Positions 29,755-40,751 of a DNA stretch of 64,000 nt are shown here, piece after piece. Numbering within the stretch: the stretch's first letter is position 1; each line of letters starts with the position of its first letter. Origin of the DNA: Vulcanisaeta distributa JCM 11217 (GTDB lineage Archaea > Thermoproteota > Thermoprotei > Thermoproteales > Thermocladiaceae); NCBI RefSeq assembly GCF_001316005.1, contig NZ_BBBJ01000006.1, positions 62,001 through 126,000 of the forward strand, read 5' to 3'. Below the pieces are notes generated by a model. That model ran no database searches. It saw nothing but the letters and a program-made list of their open reading frames with translations, and was not told the DNA's origin. A program made the position numbers and the translations under genes.

Positions 29755-31685
29755 TCAAGCCTTTAACTTCTCATTGAACCAATCAACGATAGCCCTTAGC
29801 CTAACTATCCTGTGATTTGGCTTACCGAACCTGGAAAGGTCATGGTTCTCCCCCCCAGGAAAAACAACCATCCTGACCTCCTTACCCAGGTACTTAAGTG
29901 CTGTGTATAGTTGTATTGCCTGTTCGAACCAGCATCGGTAATCCTCGAGTGAGTGTATTATCAGTAGCGGTGTCTTGACATTCTTCACATACATAATCGG
30001 TGACTTAGCCGTGTAGCTCTCGAGGTAGGTCCAGAAGTCCCTATTCTCACCGCCACCTATTTGGTCATTGGCGAAGTAGGGCCCTATGTCACTGGCGCCA
30101 AAGAAGCTGACCCAGTTAGATATTGACCTATCGGTGATGGCTGCCCTAAACCTATCCGTGTGCGTTATTACCCAGTTGGTCATGAAGCCGCCATACGACC
30201 CACCAATGACGCCCAGTCGATTTGGGTCTATGAAGTCATAATTCCTAATTACGTAGTCCAAACCCTCCATTAAGTCCTCATAATCCCTCTCGCCGTAATG
30301 CCCACGTATATCCGCGAACTCCTCATCATAACCATCACTACCCCCCCTTGGATTCATGAAGATCACGGCAAAACCCTCACTAGTCAATAATTGGAATTCG
30401 AACATGAATGAATAGCCGTAGGCGTCTTCGGACCGCCATGTATCTCCAGAACCGCTGGATATTTAATGCCCTGCTTAAACCCAGCGGGTCTCATTAACCA
30501 ACCCTCAACCTCCCTACCATCACTGGCGCGGAACCTAAAGGGTTCAGGTCTCGAAAGCTCCACTGAGCTGACCCAGTCATTGAAGTTCGTTACCCTATCC
30601 TCACTGCCATTGAACCACCTATATAGCTCAGTGGGTCTCAGTGGGTCCATAGAGATGAAGTAGATAGTGCCATCCTTCATGACCACGAAATCCTCAATAC
30701 TCCTTTCACCGCCAATCACGGTCTCGACACCACCATTGACGCCGGCCCTAACGAGCTTTGCTGACCCACCATCCATCATTATGAAGTAGACCCAGTCATT
30801 AACCCACTGAAGCTTTATTGGCGGTGCTGAGCCTCTAACATCACTATTTAGGCTGTTACCAACATTCCTATCGACGTCCTTCATCAAATCAATGATCTCA
30901 CCACCATCAGGTCTCATGAGTAGTACGTGGTCATGGGTTGCGAAGCCCCCTGTGAAGATCATTACCAACAAGCGCCAGGTACTTGCCATCCGGTGACCAC
31001 CTAATTGCCGATACACTATAATTACTAAGGATGGTGTATCTCTCATTCGTTTCCAGGTTTATTACCCAAACCTCATTCCGATAAGGCCTAAACCTATCAG
31101 TACTCACGCTACGGCAACCCTCTTACCGCCAGGTTCGACGTCATACGCCACCACGTTGAAATCACCGCTGGTTACCTGTCTAATGGAGCCGCTCAAGTCC
31201 ATTGAGAATAATTGCGACCTAAATGTGTGTATGAACCCCCCCCTACCGTTGAACCACAGGGGGGGCCAATCATCAACGAACTTAACATCCTCCTGGACAG
31301 GACCAACATTACTAATAAAGTACATGGTATTACCAACAATACGTAAGTCATTAACGCCACCACTAACGTGGGCTATCTTAACGGCCTCACCACCATCAAA
31401 TGGCAAGTACCAAACCTCAACACCCGGCTTGTCCTTACCAAGCCCTCTCCTCGATAGGAATACCAAGCCCCTACCGCTAAAAATCCTTGGTGAGAAGTCA
31501 CTATTACCCCTTGTAACCTGCCTAAGGGATTTACCATCATAAACCCATACATTTCTTTCGTAATCCTCTAGGGAATCCGCAATTTTAGAGACTGTGAAGG
31601 CTAGGATACCGTTATCGATGTCTGCGTCTAGGTCATGGACCATTCTAATGAGTCTTAAGTCCTCAATTACCAACCTCCTAACCAT
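29755..31685 (-). CDS. S9-family acylaminoacyl-type peptidase (frameshifted)
   Basis: Cytosolic serine peptidase of about 640 residues that trims peptides. The N-terminal beta-propeller (residues about 1-380) shows repeated WVYDG and SMDLSGSIRQVTSGD blades. The C-terminal alpha/beta hydrolase has PAVLEIHGGPKT, the nucleophile in GVIGGSYGGFMTNW, the Asp near IIHSLEDYRCWFEQA and the His in GGENHDL. Breaks near 31050-31104 and 30405 split it into three frames, each repairable by a single base. Promoter lies in the 160-bp gap before the next gene. Substrate range unknown; relatives include archaeal APEH and DPP-like enzymes. Confidence 0.85.
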
Positions 31686-31848
31686 TAATAATACGGGAAT
31701 TTATTGGACTATTAAGATTTCACCCAAGTCAATGGGCAAGTATTCCCATCACCGCAATTATGAACGTGAGCTCTGCAATTTCGTAATAACCATAACGCCT
31801 AAGGTTACTGCGACTACGTGATAGATAGCTCAACGAACCCCCCCTCAC

Positions 31849-32103
31849 TTATAAGTAAGTCCCACCTACATGTATTATCAGGAACAGCACAGTAATCCCC
31901 CCCAGCAGTACAGCGGCGTAATGGTTAAGTATAACGTAGGTTAGAAGCAGCACGTAATAGGCACTCTCATAAATTGCTATCGGTAGGCCAATAAGCCTAG
32001 GCACCGTTAAGTATCTTAGGCTAATCAATGCTATTGTTGCGTGTATAATAACCATGGGTATTGAAAGAATAATCAACAGGTCTATGAACGGCACGTAAAC
32101 CAC
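31849..32103 (-). CDS. Small multi-span membrane protein
   Basis: 84 residues with two to three hydrophobic helices (LLIILSIPMVIIHATIALISL, then YYVLLLTYVILNHYAAVLLG, then ITVLFLIIHV). No family recognised. C7 runs at 31839 and 31899 flank or lie in it, so the C-terminus may differ. It lies between the S9 peptidase and eS28 genes on the same strand. Confidence 0.5.
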   Translation of the reverse strand: MVYVPFIDLLIILSIPMVIIHATIALISLRYLTVPRLIGLPIAIYESAYYVLLLTYVILNHYAAVLLGGITVLFLIIHVGGTYL

Positions 32104-32221
32104 GGATTACTGCGGTAATAAATTCCTTATTTACGTGGCTAAATAAGTTCTTATTACCGTGGTCAGTACCGAGAAATTTAATTGAGAGATTAATTATTCA
32201 TGATTTAATAAGTAACTATGC

Positions 32222-32464
32222 TTATTTGACCGTTAGCTTCCTAGCCTCCCTCTCCGTCTCCCTAAGCATTACAATGTCTCCAACCCTGACTGGGCCCTTC
32301 ACGTTCCTAGTTATTACCCTACCCTTATCCCTACCCTCAAGTATCCTAACCCTAACAATACTAACCTCACCGGCTATGCCAGTCCTACCCAGTATTTGAA
32401 CTACCAATGCGGCAACGGCATCCTCATACGGACTAAACCTCTCAACCTTAGTCTCCTCACTCAC
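32222..32464 (-). CDS. rps28e: Ribosomal protein eS28
   Basis: Small-subunit OB-fold ribosomal protein, 80 residues. [20 protein letters not shown] and [17 protein letters not shown], ending [12 protein letters not shown], are diagnostic. The start is a GTG at 32464 that directly follows the eL8 stop codon (TGA then GTG), so the two are translationally coupled. Archaeal eL8-eS28 pairs are common, often followed by eL24, which is not seen here. Frame intact. Confidence 0.94.
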   Translation of the reverse strand: MSEETKVERFSPYEDAVAALVVQILGRTGIAGEVSIVRVRILEGRDKGRVITRNVKGPVRVGDIVMLRETEREARKLTVK

Positions 32465-32989
32465 TTAGATTCACCCTTCCTGGCAGCCCTCTTGGCAGGT
32501 GCCTTCTCGCCGGCGGCGCGGCCTGTGGCTGCGGTAGTTGTATTGGGTTGAGGCCGGCCTTAACCCTAACATCGTTTATCTGCTTAACGAGGTTCTCCAA
32601 TTCGGCGCCTGCCTGCCCTGGGTCGATTATTACTGCTGAGGCTGCGACGTATTCTGTAATCCAGCGGCCTTGCCAAGCCTCTCCTTACTTGGCACGTAGA
32701 CGTAAGGCACGCCCTTCTCCTCGCAGAGTATTGGTAGGTGTGCGACGATCTCTGGTGGGTCGACATCCTCCGCTATAAGGACTAACTTAGCTAAGCCCCC
32801 CCTCTCCACAGCCTTCGTTACCTCATTCGTACCCTTCTTTATCTTCCCCCCCGTCTCCCTGGCGGCCGACAATACTTCATAGGCCTTCTCAGCTATTTCC
32901 TGCGGCACTGCGAATCTAACGTAGAATGGCTTCCCCCCCTGTGGTGGGTTTGCGTAAAATGTCTTTGGGTCTATACTTACTGTTGCCAT
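32465..32989 (-). CDS. rpl7ae: Ribosomal protein eL8 (L7Ae), kink-turn binder (frameshifted)
   Basis: Binds kink-turns in rRNA, C/D and H/ACA guide RNAs and RNase P. The N-terminal 100 residues carry [14 protein letters not shown], the K-turn-recognition core, and [18 protein letters not shown]. Three G7 runs add Gly residues compared with the family: [18 protein letters not shown] and ERGGLAKL. Near 32655 the frame shifts; repaired, the protein continues [11 protein letters not shown] and a basic tail to the stop at 32465. The C-terminal extension (about 40 residues, Pro/Ala/Lys-rich) is longer than usual. This is the protein that would bind the guide RNAs noted nearby. Confidence 0.92.
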
Positions 32990-33050
32990 ACTCGTCTAAA
33001 CCGTGAAATTGGCATTTATAAGTATTTTTCAATACGAAGTAATGAAGGGA

Positions 33051-33653
33051 TTACTTTGAGGCTATGTGCAGCGTACTCCTCGTAGCCTTGAGACCGGGTT
33101 CACCATGCTGCACAATCTTTGAGGTTATCGCGAACTCGCCCAGATAGTGACCGACGTGCCATGGGCTAATCGTGACCGGTAAATAGGTAATGCCGTTGTA
33201 TACCGCGACCGTTAAACCAACCATCTCAGGTAGTATTATCATGTCCCTGGCGTGGGTCTTAAGGGTTACCTTCTTACCCTCAGCCATTAGCTTCTTAGCC
33301 TTCCTAACCTTCTCGAGGAACTTCCTATGCTCAGGCTTTAAACCCCTCATTAACGACCTCCTCTGCCTAGCCGGCAATAACTTAATGAATTCCTCCATGG
33401 ACATCCTGGAGATCTCCTCAAACGTGAAACCCCCTGTACCTAAATCCCTTCCACTCCTCCTGCGGTATCACGCAGCCGTTAACCAACCCTTCCTACCAGC
33501 CTCTGCACCCTCCTCTTCCTCCTTAGCCGCTGCTGCAGCGGCTGGCGCAGCTGCTGGCTTTTCGGCAGCCTTCTCTGCTGCCTTACCAGCAGCCTTGGCT
33601 CCAGCCTTCTCCTCAGCCTTACCCGGCGCCTTTGTCTCTGGCTTCTTCGACAT
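33051..33653 (-). CDS. rps19: Ribosomal protein uS19 with Ala/Lys-rich extension (frameshifted)
   Basis: Small-subunit head protein. [34 protein letters not shown] ([15 protein letters not shown] here) and [15 protein letters not shown] identify uS19. Upstream, after G5 is corrected to G4 near 33431, the core begins [17 protein letters not shown]. In frame before that, after one more shift near 33485, is an about 55-residue low-complexity segment of Ala, Lys, Glu and Pro starting [17 protein letters not shown] interpret it as an N-terminal extension. A separate small protein is the alternative. Confidence 0.87.
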
Positions 33654-33788
33654 TCAAAACCGCAGTAACCACCTTATTTATAACTTTTACTCGTTGCGTG
33701 ACTTACGGATTTATTAATCGCTTCACCTATGTAAAGCGGTATTTAAATGAATTAATTTTAATAAGGTACTTAATAAGCAATAATTAAT

Positions 33789-35812
33789 ATGACGGAGGAG
33801 GTTAAGGTTCTTTGGCAGCCCAATCAAGATGTAATTAGGAATTCCAACATATTGAGGTTCGTTGATTGGCTTGGTGAGGTTTTTGGTCTTAGGTTTGAGG
33901 TTTCCATTGATGATCCTTTGAGGAATGTGGGTAATTATGATAGGCTTTGGAGGTGGAGTGTTGAGGATCTCGAGAACTTCTGGGTTAGTGTCTGGCGGTA
34001 CTTTGGCGTTATTTCCCACTCACCCTATACTAAGGTTCTCGAGCCAAAAACCATGCCTGGAACTCGCTGGTTCATTGGTTCTAGGCTTAATTATGCGGAG
34101 CACGTGTTTAAGGCTGCCCGTTGGGGGGGCGAGGAGGCTGTGATCTACGTTAGGGAGGATGGGCTTAGGAGGAGCCTTACGTGGGATCAACTGTATAGGG
34201 AGGTTGCGGCTTTGGCTGATTGGCTTAGGAGTGTTGGTGTTGGCAGGGGGGGTGATAGGGTCGCCGCGTACGTTAGCCAGGTCCCGGAGGCGGTGGTGGC
34301 GTTGCTGGCCACGGCGAGCATCGGGGGGGCCATTTGGGTTGGGGGGGTTGGTGCTGAGTTGGCGCCTAGGGCCGCAATTGATAGGTTTAACCTTCTCCAG
34401 CCCAGGGTGTTGATTGCGGTGGATGGCTACCCATACAGGGGGGGTAGGGTGTTTGATAAGTACGGCGACATTAAGCAGATAGTTGACTCGGTAAAGAGTA
34501 TTGAGAGGGTTGTCGTAGTGCCAAACATGAGGGACTCGGTGGAGCTAAGCCTTGGTAAGCCAGTGCATGATTGGAGGGAGGTCACAGGCAGGAGGGGGGG
34601 TGTTGGGCTCTCCTTCGAACCCATGGAGTTCAATGAACCACTATGGGTTTTATTCACGTCGGGGGGGACTACAGGTATACCGAAGCCCGTGGTCCACAGC
34701 CACGGTGGTGTCCTCCTCGAGGCGTATAAGGTTGGTCTCCACATGGATTATAAGCCAAGTGATAAGTTCACCTGGTACACGACACCCTCATGGATGATGT
34801 GGAACTTCACGGTTGATGCCCTACTCTTCGGTACGACAATACTCTTCTATGATGGTGATCCAACGGCCAGGAACTTCGAGCCTACTGGGAGATTACGGAG
34901 AAGGAGGGTCTCACAATACTTGGTCTCAGTGCGCCCTATATTCACGCTGCCATGAAGTCCACCATAGAGCCTGGAAAGCAATTCAACCTGAAGACGCTTA
35001 GGGAGATTGGATCAACGGCAGCACCCCTATCGCCTCAGGGCTTTGAGTGGGTTTACACCAAGGTTAAGGAAGACGTGTGGCTAGCACCAATTAGTGGTGG
35101 TACTGACGTTGTCTCGGCATTCGTTGGGGGCTGTCCAATACTGCCCGTGTGGGAGGGCGAGATGCAGTGCAGGTGGTTAGGAGCTGCGGTTAATGTGTAT
35201 AATGAGGAGGGTAAGCCCGTGGTTAATGAGGTCGGTGAGCTAGTCATTGAGAAGCCAATGCCCTCAATGCCCATCTACTTCTGGAACGACCCAGACTACA
35301 ACTGGTACAGGGAGTCCTACTTCAGCATGTTCCCGGGTGTGTGGAGGCACGGTGATTGGGCGTTAATAACGGATAGGGGCACAATAATAATAAGTGGGCG
35401 TTCAGACTCAACGATAAAGAGGAAGGGGATTAGGATTGGGACCCTGGACATATACAAGGTCGTTGAGTCCCTGCCAGAGGTCGTGGGTAGCCTAGCCGTT
35501 GAGGTCAAGAATAAGCTAATACTCTTCGTAGCCCTGAGGCCCGGCCTACAATTAACTGAGGAGTTGAAGAAGAAGATAAATGACGCATTAAGGAGTCAGT
35601 TGGGGCCTTACTACATTGCTGACTACATAATTCAGGTCCCAGACATACCAATGACGAGGAACTACAAGAAACTTGAGGTCCCCATTAAGAAGGTCCTAAT
35701 GGGCTGGCCCATTGACAAGGCCGTGAACATAAACGCAATCCTAAATCCCGAGGCCTTTTACGCCGTTATTGAGGCGCTGAAGCCATACATGGACGAAATA
35801 ATGAAGGAGTGA
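33789..35812 (+). CDS. Acetoacetyl-CoA synthetase-like AMP-forming ligase (frameshifted)
   Basis: Adenylate-forming enzyme of about 670 residues that activates a short acid, probably acetoacetate, with ATP and CoA. N-terminal cap: NFWVSVWRYFGV and GTRWFIGSRLNYAEHVF. The AMP-binding P-loop reads FTSGGTTGIPKPVVHS, where family members have SGTTG; the extra Gly comes from a G7. YRESYFSMFPGVWRHGDWA and SDSTIKRKGIRIGT are motifs A7-A8, and the catalytic Lys lies in MTRNYKKLEVPIKK. Near 34884 a T is missing (CCTAC should be CCTTAC). TATA-like TTTTAATAAGG lies about 30 nt upstream. Confidence 0.88.
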
Positions 35813-35851
35813 TATTCCTTAAACCTTAGTTATTTATTTCATAAAATATCA

Positions 35852-36369
35852 ATGAAAATAACGGAGTAATTAATGGACCAAGGCTCAGGAGGATATATGC
35901 AAAGTGCGTTGTTGAAGTTGAGCGCGGGACCCTACCAGACCTAGTCAATGATAGGTATGACTACTTAATGATAGACCTGGCGAGCATAACCTACGGCCTC
36001 AGAGACCCAAGGGCATTCCTAGTGAACGTTAGGCTCGCCCTTGATTATGATTACCTAAGGCCAAGCGTGGTGTTCGTGATTGATTACTCAAGGCCTGAGC
36101 ATAAGGCCATCGCCGAAACCAGGATTAAGTGGCTTAGGGAGCTAGGCCTCGACTACATACTGGCAGAGGACGAGCCAGCCGAGGTTAGGGCCGCCAAGGA
36201 ATGCCTGAGGAAGGGTAGGTGCATAGTCCTGAGTAGGGATTACGACCCACTCACTGTGATGGATGAGATGATACAGCCAATAAAAATAACCGAGAGGGCA
36301 TGGATAAACAGGAGAATAACAATAAATAAAGAATGCCTAAGTAATTATTTAAAAGAGAAAAATAATTAA
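35852..36369 (+). CDS. Hypothetical protein (frameshift near start)
   Basis: About 172 residues. Starting at ATG 35852, one G must be added (GGAGTAATT to GGAGGTAATT) to join MKITEVINGPRLRRIYAKC to the downstream frame. The middle reads PSVVFVIDYSRPEHKAIAE, and CIVLSRDYDPLTVMDE near the end recalls PIN-like or DUF5615-like acidic strands, but the similarity is weak. No membrane segment. It follows the synthetase gene by about 40 bp on the same strand. Confidence 0.5.
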
Positions 36370-36498
36370 TGGCATAATGCCAAACATTTTTATTTACTCA
36401 TTTAAATAAATACCCACGTTTAGTTTTTGTTTACTTTGTTTTCTATAGGAAACAGATTTATAATTAGATTGTTTCCTATTTATACTTGAGTTCACGGC

Positions 36499-37775
36499 AT
36501 GAGTATTGAGAGTGTGCTTAGGGAGGTTATTGAGGAGTGGTTTGCGTTTAACTTGCTAGGGTTGTACCTAGGGATATTTCGTACTTATTACCTGAGGGTT
36601 CGGCCCTCGCGTTGGTTGGTCCCCGTAGGGCTGGTAAGACGTACTTCATGTATTGGATTGCCCAGGACTTAATGAGTAAGGGTTGGCCTAGGTCAAGCAT
36701 TGTCTATATTAATTTTGAGGATGTTAGGTTAAGCGTTCTTAAGCCGACGGACTTCAGTGTGTTTCTTAAGGTCATTAATGAGGAGGCACGTGAGTACAAT
36801 GGCAGGATATTGCTAATGCTTGATGAGGTTCAAAGCCTACCAGAGTGGGGTCGCTGGGTGAGGACCCTACTTGACAGGGGGGGTAGGTACTTCGTGGTAC
36901 TCAGCGGTTCATCATCAAAGGTGAGGGCTAGTGATGTGGCTACGGAGTTGAGGGGTCGCTATATCGATAGGTTAGTGCTGCCATTCTCCTTCAGGGAGTT
37001 CCTAAGGGTTAGGGGGGGCTTTGAGCAGGAGTTCCTGGAGGTGCCCGAGAGACACGGTAAATTACTTAATTATCTGAGGGATTACGTACTCAATGGTTCC
37101 TTACCCGAGGTGGTGCTCAAGCCGGAAATGGCCAGTGACTTAGTCAGGACATATAGGCAGACAATTATTTATAGAGACATAATCGAGAGGTATAAAATTA
37201 GGGATGCGGCATTCTTCGAGACCTTCCTAGAGATTGTTGAGAATAACTTTGGCGGTTATGTCTCAGTGACGAAATTAGACAACTACTTTAAGAGCCTAGG
37301 TATTAGTAAGAGTAAGAGAACGCTCAGTAATTATCTCAAGTACCTGGAGGAGTCTTACTACGTAATACTTGTTCGAAGGTTTGGGTTTTCAAGTAGAGAG
37401 GTCATTCAACAGCCGAGGAAGGTATACCCAATAGATACGGCGTACTTCAGGAGAAGATCCATTGGGCCGATGATGGAGAGCGTGGTCGCCGTGGAATTAA
37501 TGAGGAGGGGTCTTGGTTATAACTACCTGAGGATAAATGATTACGAGGTTGATTTCGTAATTAATCAAGAGCCCAGGGAGTATATCCAAGTCACCTACGC
37601 CTCGGCAATGGATGAAATCGATAAGAGAGAGTTCAGGGCCTTAGTTAAGGCTAATGAGGTGCTTGGGCGTGGGGGGGTGGCTAGGGTAATTAGTTGGGAC
37701 TTGGAGGATGAGGTCGAGATCGAGGGAATCAGGGTTAAGGTAACGCCACTCTGGAGGTGGTTACTCATGGGCTAA
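36499..37775 (+). CDS. AAA ATPase with C-terminal DUF4143 domain
   Basis: About 425 residues. Walker A is GPRRAGKT (about residue 40), Walker B is ILLMLDEVQSLPEWG, and SGSSSKVRASDVATELRGR is the sensor/arginine region typical of this archaeal family. The C-terminal DUF4143 domain (about 215-400) has SVTKLDNYFKSLGISKSKRT and ends in a nuclease-like YEVDFVI strand. Function unknown; these genes are often mobile and strain-specific. Near 36562 CTAGGG should be CCTAGGG, which joins the true N-terminus MSIESVLREV. Two promoter-like AT tracts lie upstream. Confidence 0.8.
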
Positions 37776-37809
37776 TGCTTAAAGCCCATGGTCGTAACGC
37801 CAATAGGCA

Positions 37810-38003
37810 ATGCAGGAGTTAAGGTGTGGGGGGGAAAGTAATAATGAGTTGTTGAGGGCTATGAAGGTCATTGAGGAGTTAAGCCCTACTGGGAATTAAT
37901 AGGGATTAGGGTTGAGGATGTGAGTAGGGACTGCGCCATAGGCCTTGTGGAGGTGGGCAGGAAACACCTACAGGTACTGGGCACGGTGCACGGAGGAGTT
38001 CAT
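37810..38003 (+). pseudogene. Hot-dog thioesterase, N-terminal half (interrupted)
   Basis: Reads AMKVIEELSPYWELIGIRVE, then CAIGLVEVGRKHLQVLGTVHGG, the first half of a PaaI/YbgC-like hot-dog thioesterase, with a missing T near 37890. The conserved HGG turn lies at the end of this piece and should run straight into the central helix. That helix is found 1.76 kb away at 39762. The gene is thus cut by an insertion. Confidence 0.7.
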
Positions 38004-39761
38004 AGCGTAAACTCGCTCGAATCTCTAGGGATGGTGAGATAAGTGTAAGGGTTGAGGATTATGATTGTGGGTGATGATAGATGAATCAATTTTAATTTAG
38101 TTGGGCAATAAATAATAATGATTAAGCCACGGGTTTTTACGTGGGTTTTGTATAATTATTTTGGGCCTGTGGGTCCTTGGGCGAGGTTACGCACTGATGT
38201 TGGGCGTGCCTTGACATCTTAGGTTTGCCATTGCCTTGGTTACTGCTCGGGTCCTCTTTTTGTTTTTCTCGTTAAGTGCCTCATCAAGCATTTTCCTTAA
38301 TATCTCACAGACCTTTTTGATGAGTGCCGTCTTAATACGTTCTGGGTAATTCATTAATTTATCATAACTTATGTAGACGCAGTATCCATTATTCCATGTC
38401 CTCAACTCTGCGTCATAGCCTGCATTCTTTAATTTCTCTAGAATCGCCGTCGCATCCTCACGATTCTTACGCACAACTCTCAACACAACACAGCCGCTGC
38501 CACTCACGTTTACATTCATCCAAATGCCATCAATTATCTCAATCATCAACCTACCTAACGGCTTGACCCTCATGCCGGCTAACGTTATTAGGTTCTTTAA
38601 TTTGTCCGCATCTGGCAATAGGCTGAGGTCCTCAATTAAGGACTTTATCAACTGATTGCTAAGCCACTTCCGGGCAAGATCAACGGCCCTTGAAGGGCGA
38701 GTTTTGATTACTTTTAAGTGATTCCTATTACGCTCCTTAAAGCTGAGACTCCTCATCCTATCAACAATGCCTTTCCATAGTTCATACTTCGAGTTACCAA
38801 TTGTAAGCCAAACCCTCTTTTCCTTGGCATCAATACTACCATCACCGAGAACTGCAGAGAGTAGAAATGTTAGGAATTTATCATCGCTTAGATCAACTAC
38901 TTCCTTGACGACTTTAGCCTTACTCTTGATTACACCCTTATGGTCAGTGGCCCTTAAATGCCACTTAACCTTTACATCACCATCATTGATACTTAAGCCA
39001 TTTATGCGCACGTGGCTCTCCCCCCCAGGCCACGTTAATGCCCAAGCAATGGCTTGCCAAAGGTGGTTAGTGACCATCCTTGGATAGCCTCATCATCAAC
39101 TGAGCCATCGGTTAGTAACCATCCATACTGCATCGCCCTTAGGACGTTATCATCAAATAGTTTCGGCGTAACCACATCCACACCATCAAGCCAGTCAGTG
39201 TTATGTTCATTGTTATGTCTCCCGACTTAGCAACCCTCCTTACATTGATTGCCAAGTGATCCGTGTATAGGTACGCTGCAAAGCTCTTATTTTCGTCAAA
39301 CGGCTCACCACGTATTATGACCGTCGCCTCATCATCCCTCAACCTACTGAGCAACTCCATGAGCTCTCCCTGATAAGTCCTAAGCCACTTCTCCCTTGCT
39401 TGCCTAGCCAACTCGAGCAACTTACCACCTACCTTGTTCATTGTCTTCCTCAACTTGATATTCTCGTCATCACCACTCTCACTAATTCGCTCCTCAATTA
39501 CCGATAGCCAATTGTCTAGCGCGTTGATGACCTCATCGAAAGAAGTGTTTGACCCACTCAGCAGCACGGCTTTATGTCTCTCGACTCGGTCTAAGAACAC
39601 GTTGATTAACTCATCAACCTTCTCAATAATTCTCGGATCATCGACCTCCTCATCACATATCAGTCTCTTCTCACCCTTCACTTTCTTACCCCCCCAGCAA
39701 ATCCTTGGTATTGAAGCCATTAAACATCAATATAGTTAATACACAGTAGGGCTATTAAGGC
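38004..39761. mobile_element. 1.76-kb insertion carrying a PaREP2b gene
   Basis: This stretch separates the two halves of a thioesterase gene. Both edges show GCGT (left ATAGCGTAAAC, right GGCGTTGG), which could be a short target duplication. The only gene inside is PaREP2b on the opposite strand. The left 180 bp (38004-38186) hold no clear gene, only a short frame ending VRVEDYDCG. No terminal inverted repeats or transposase are evident, so the mechanism is unknown. Confidence 0.5.
38187..39720 (-). CDS. PaREP2b family protein with LAGLIDADG-like motif (frameshifted)
   Basis: About 510 residues over two frames, joined at about 39078-39145 (YGWLLTDGSVDDEA continues into LWQAIAWALTWPG after one base). 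The N-terminal half is helical (VDELINVFLDRVERHKAVLL). The second half carries FLTFLLSAVLGDGSID, resembling one LAGLIDADG homing-endonuclease motif, then VWLTIGNSKYELWKGIVDRM. This matches the PaREP2b proteins described as repeated families in Pyrobaculum, known to me from memory only. Lying alone within an interrupted gene suggests it travels with, or drives, the insertion. Enzymatic activity is not established. Confidence 0.7.
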
Positions 39762-40057
39762 ACTACACGGCGTTGGTCGACGCAATGGCCTGGGTAGCCG
39801 TAATAAGCCATTACTACCCGAGGTACGTAATCGCAGTAACCACAGACCTAACAGTGAAGTACCTGAAGCCAATAACTGAGGGAGTACTTAGGGCGGTGGC
39901 GAGGATAACGCACATCAAGGAACCAATGGCACTAATAACAGCGGAACTAAGGAACAAAGACAACGAACTAATAGGAGCATCAACAATGACCTACTGGGTA
40001 ACACCAACGGACAAGACACTGAACGACGTAATAAATGAATTAAGAAGTAAGGCGTGA
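39762..40057 (+). pseudogene. Hot-dog thioesterase, C-terminal half
   Basis: Reads LVDAMAWVAVISHYYPRYVI, then TTDLTVKYLKPITEGVLRA and TYWVTPTDKTL: the central helix and remaining strands of a hot-dog thioesterase. It continues the fragment at 37810-38003. The Asp in LVDAMA is the position of the usual catalytic acid. Frame intact and ends normally. Translation on its own would lack the first strand and helix. Confidence 0.7.
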
Positions 40058-40097
40058 ATTATATTGGAAGCTTTTCGAAAAATTCTTCCTTAGGTTG

Positions 40098-40126
40098 TTC
40101 CGTGGCAAAATTTTGCCATGGCTCGA
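40098..40126. repeat. Palindrome, left copy of inverted pair
   Basis: CCGTGGCAAAATTTTGCCA is a near-perfect palindrome. Its reverse complement, with the same flanking bases, recurs at 41732-41757 (one T fewer). The two copies bracket a nucleotidyltransferase gene pair and a zinc-ribbon gene. Confidence 0.6.
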
Positions 40127-40221
40127 TTTGTTGGAAGTTGTTTTTCGTAATTCATTGTGTGGTGCTCATGGTATTGTGGATTGATATTGCTTTTAAGTTG
40201 TTCTTGCCTTGTTTACTTTTT

Positions 40222-40751
40222 GTGGAGGTTCCTCGGGAGGTTTCGTTGGTGGTTTCGGTGCTTAGGGGGGGGCTTGGTTTTAGGTTTTCCTTATTGGTGC
40301 TAGGGCCTTGGCTTTTTATGGCATTAGTAGGGAGACGAGTGATTGGGGGGGTTTAACCATTGATAAACCATTCAGTATTGAGGTTAGGGATGTGGTAACT
40401 AGGGAGTTGAGGGGGGGTTTGGGGGGGTTCTCCGTGCAGTGGCGTAGGTGGGGGGGTTTCTATGTCGATGCCGGTGCTGTTCATATCGACATTAATTACA
40501 TGCCTTTGACGCTGGATGAGGAGTTCATGTAGGTCTAGGGCTTTTGGGGGGGATGTCCTCGTTCCATCGATTGAGGATTTAATAATCCTTAAGTTAATGA
40601 GTGGTGAGGATAAGGACGTGGAGGACGTCAAGAGACTGCTCAGGCTACCTAACCTTGACCTACCCTACCTACTTCGCGTTCGCGCGATGCCGGCGTTGAT
40701 AAGGATTTATTAGGGATTGCCAGGAGGATTGGATTGAGGATTGATGGTTAG
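40222..40751 (+). CDS. Nucleotidyltransferase-like protein (frameshifted)
   Basis: About 175 residues of the DUF6036/AbiEii-like nucleotidyltransferase fold: VPREVSLVVSVLRG then, after a shift near 40284, GARALAFYGISRETSD (the G-S/A-R-A and D-type active-site strand), INYMPLTLDEEFM, VPSIEDLIILKLMSGEDKD and DVKRLLRLPNLD. Five G7 runs and at least three shifts (40284, 40533, 40680) distort it. The start is taken as GTG 40222, after TATA-like CTTTTAAGTTG. Its stop overlaps the next gene's start by 8 bp. Such proteins are often toxin-antitoxin or abortive-infection components, but no toxin activity is evident. Confidence 0.6.

Noticed and set aside
37810-40057. Intein inside the thioesterase
   Set aside because: PaREP2b lies on the opposite strand and the junctions contain stops, so no continuous host-intein frame exists.
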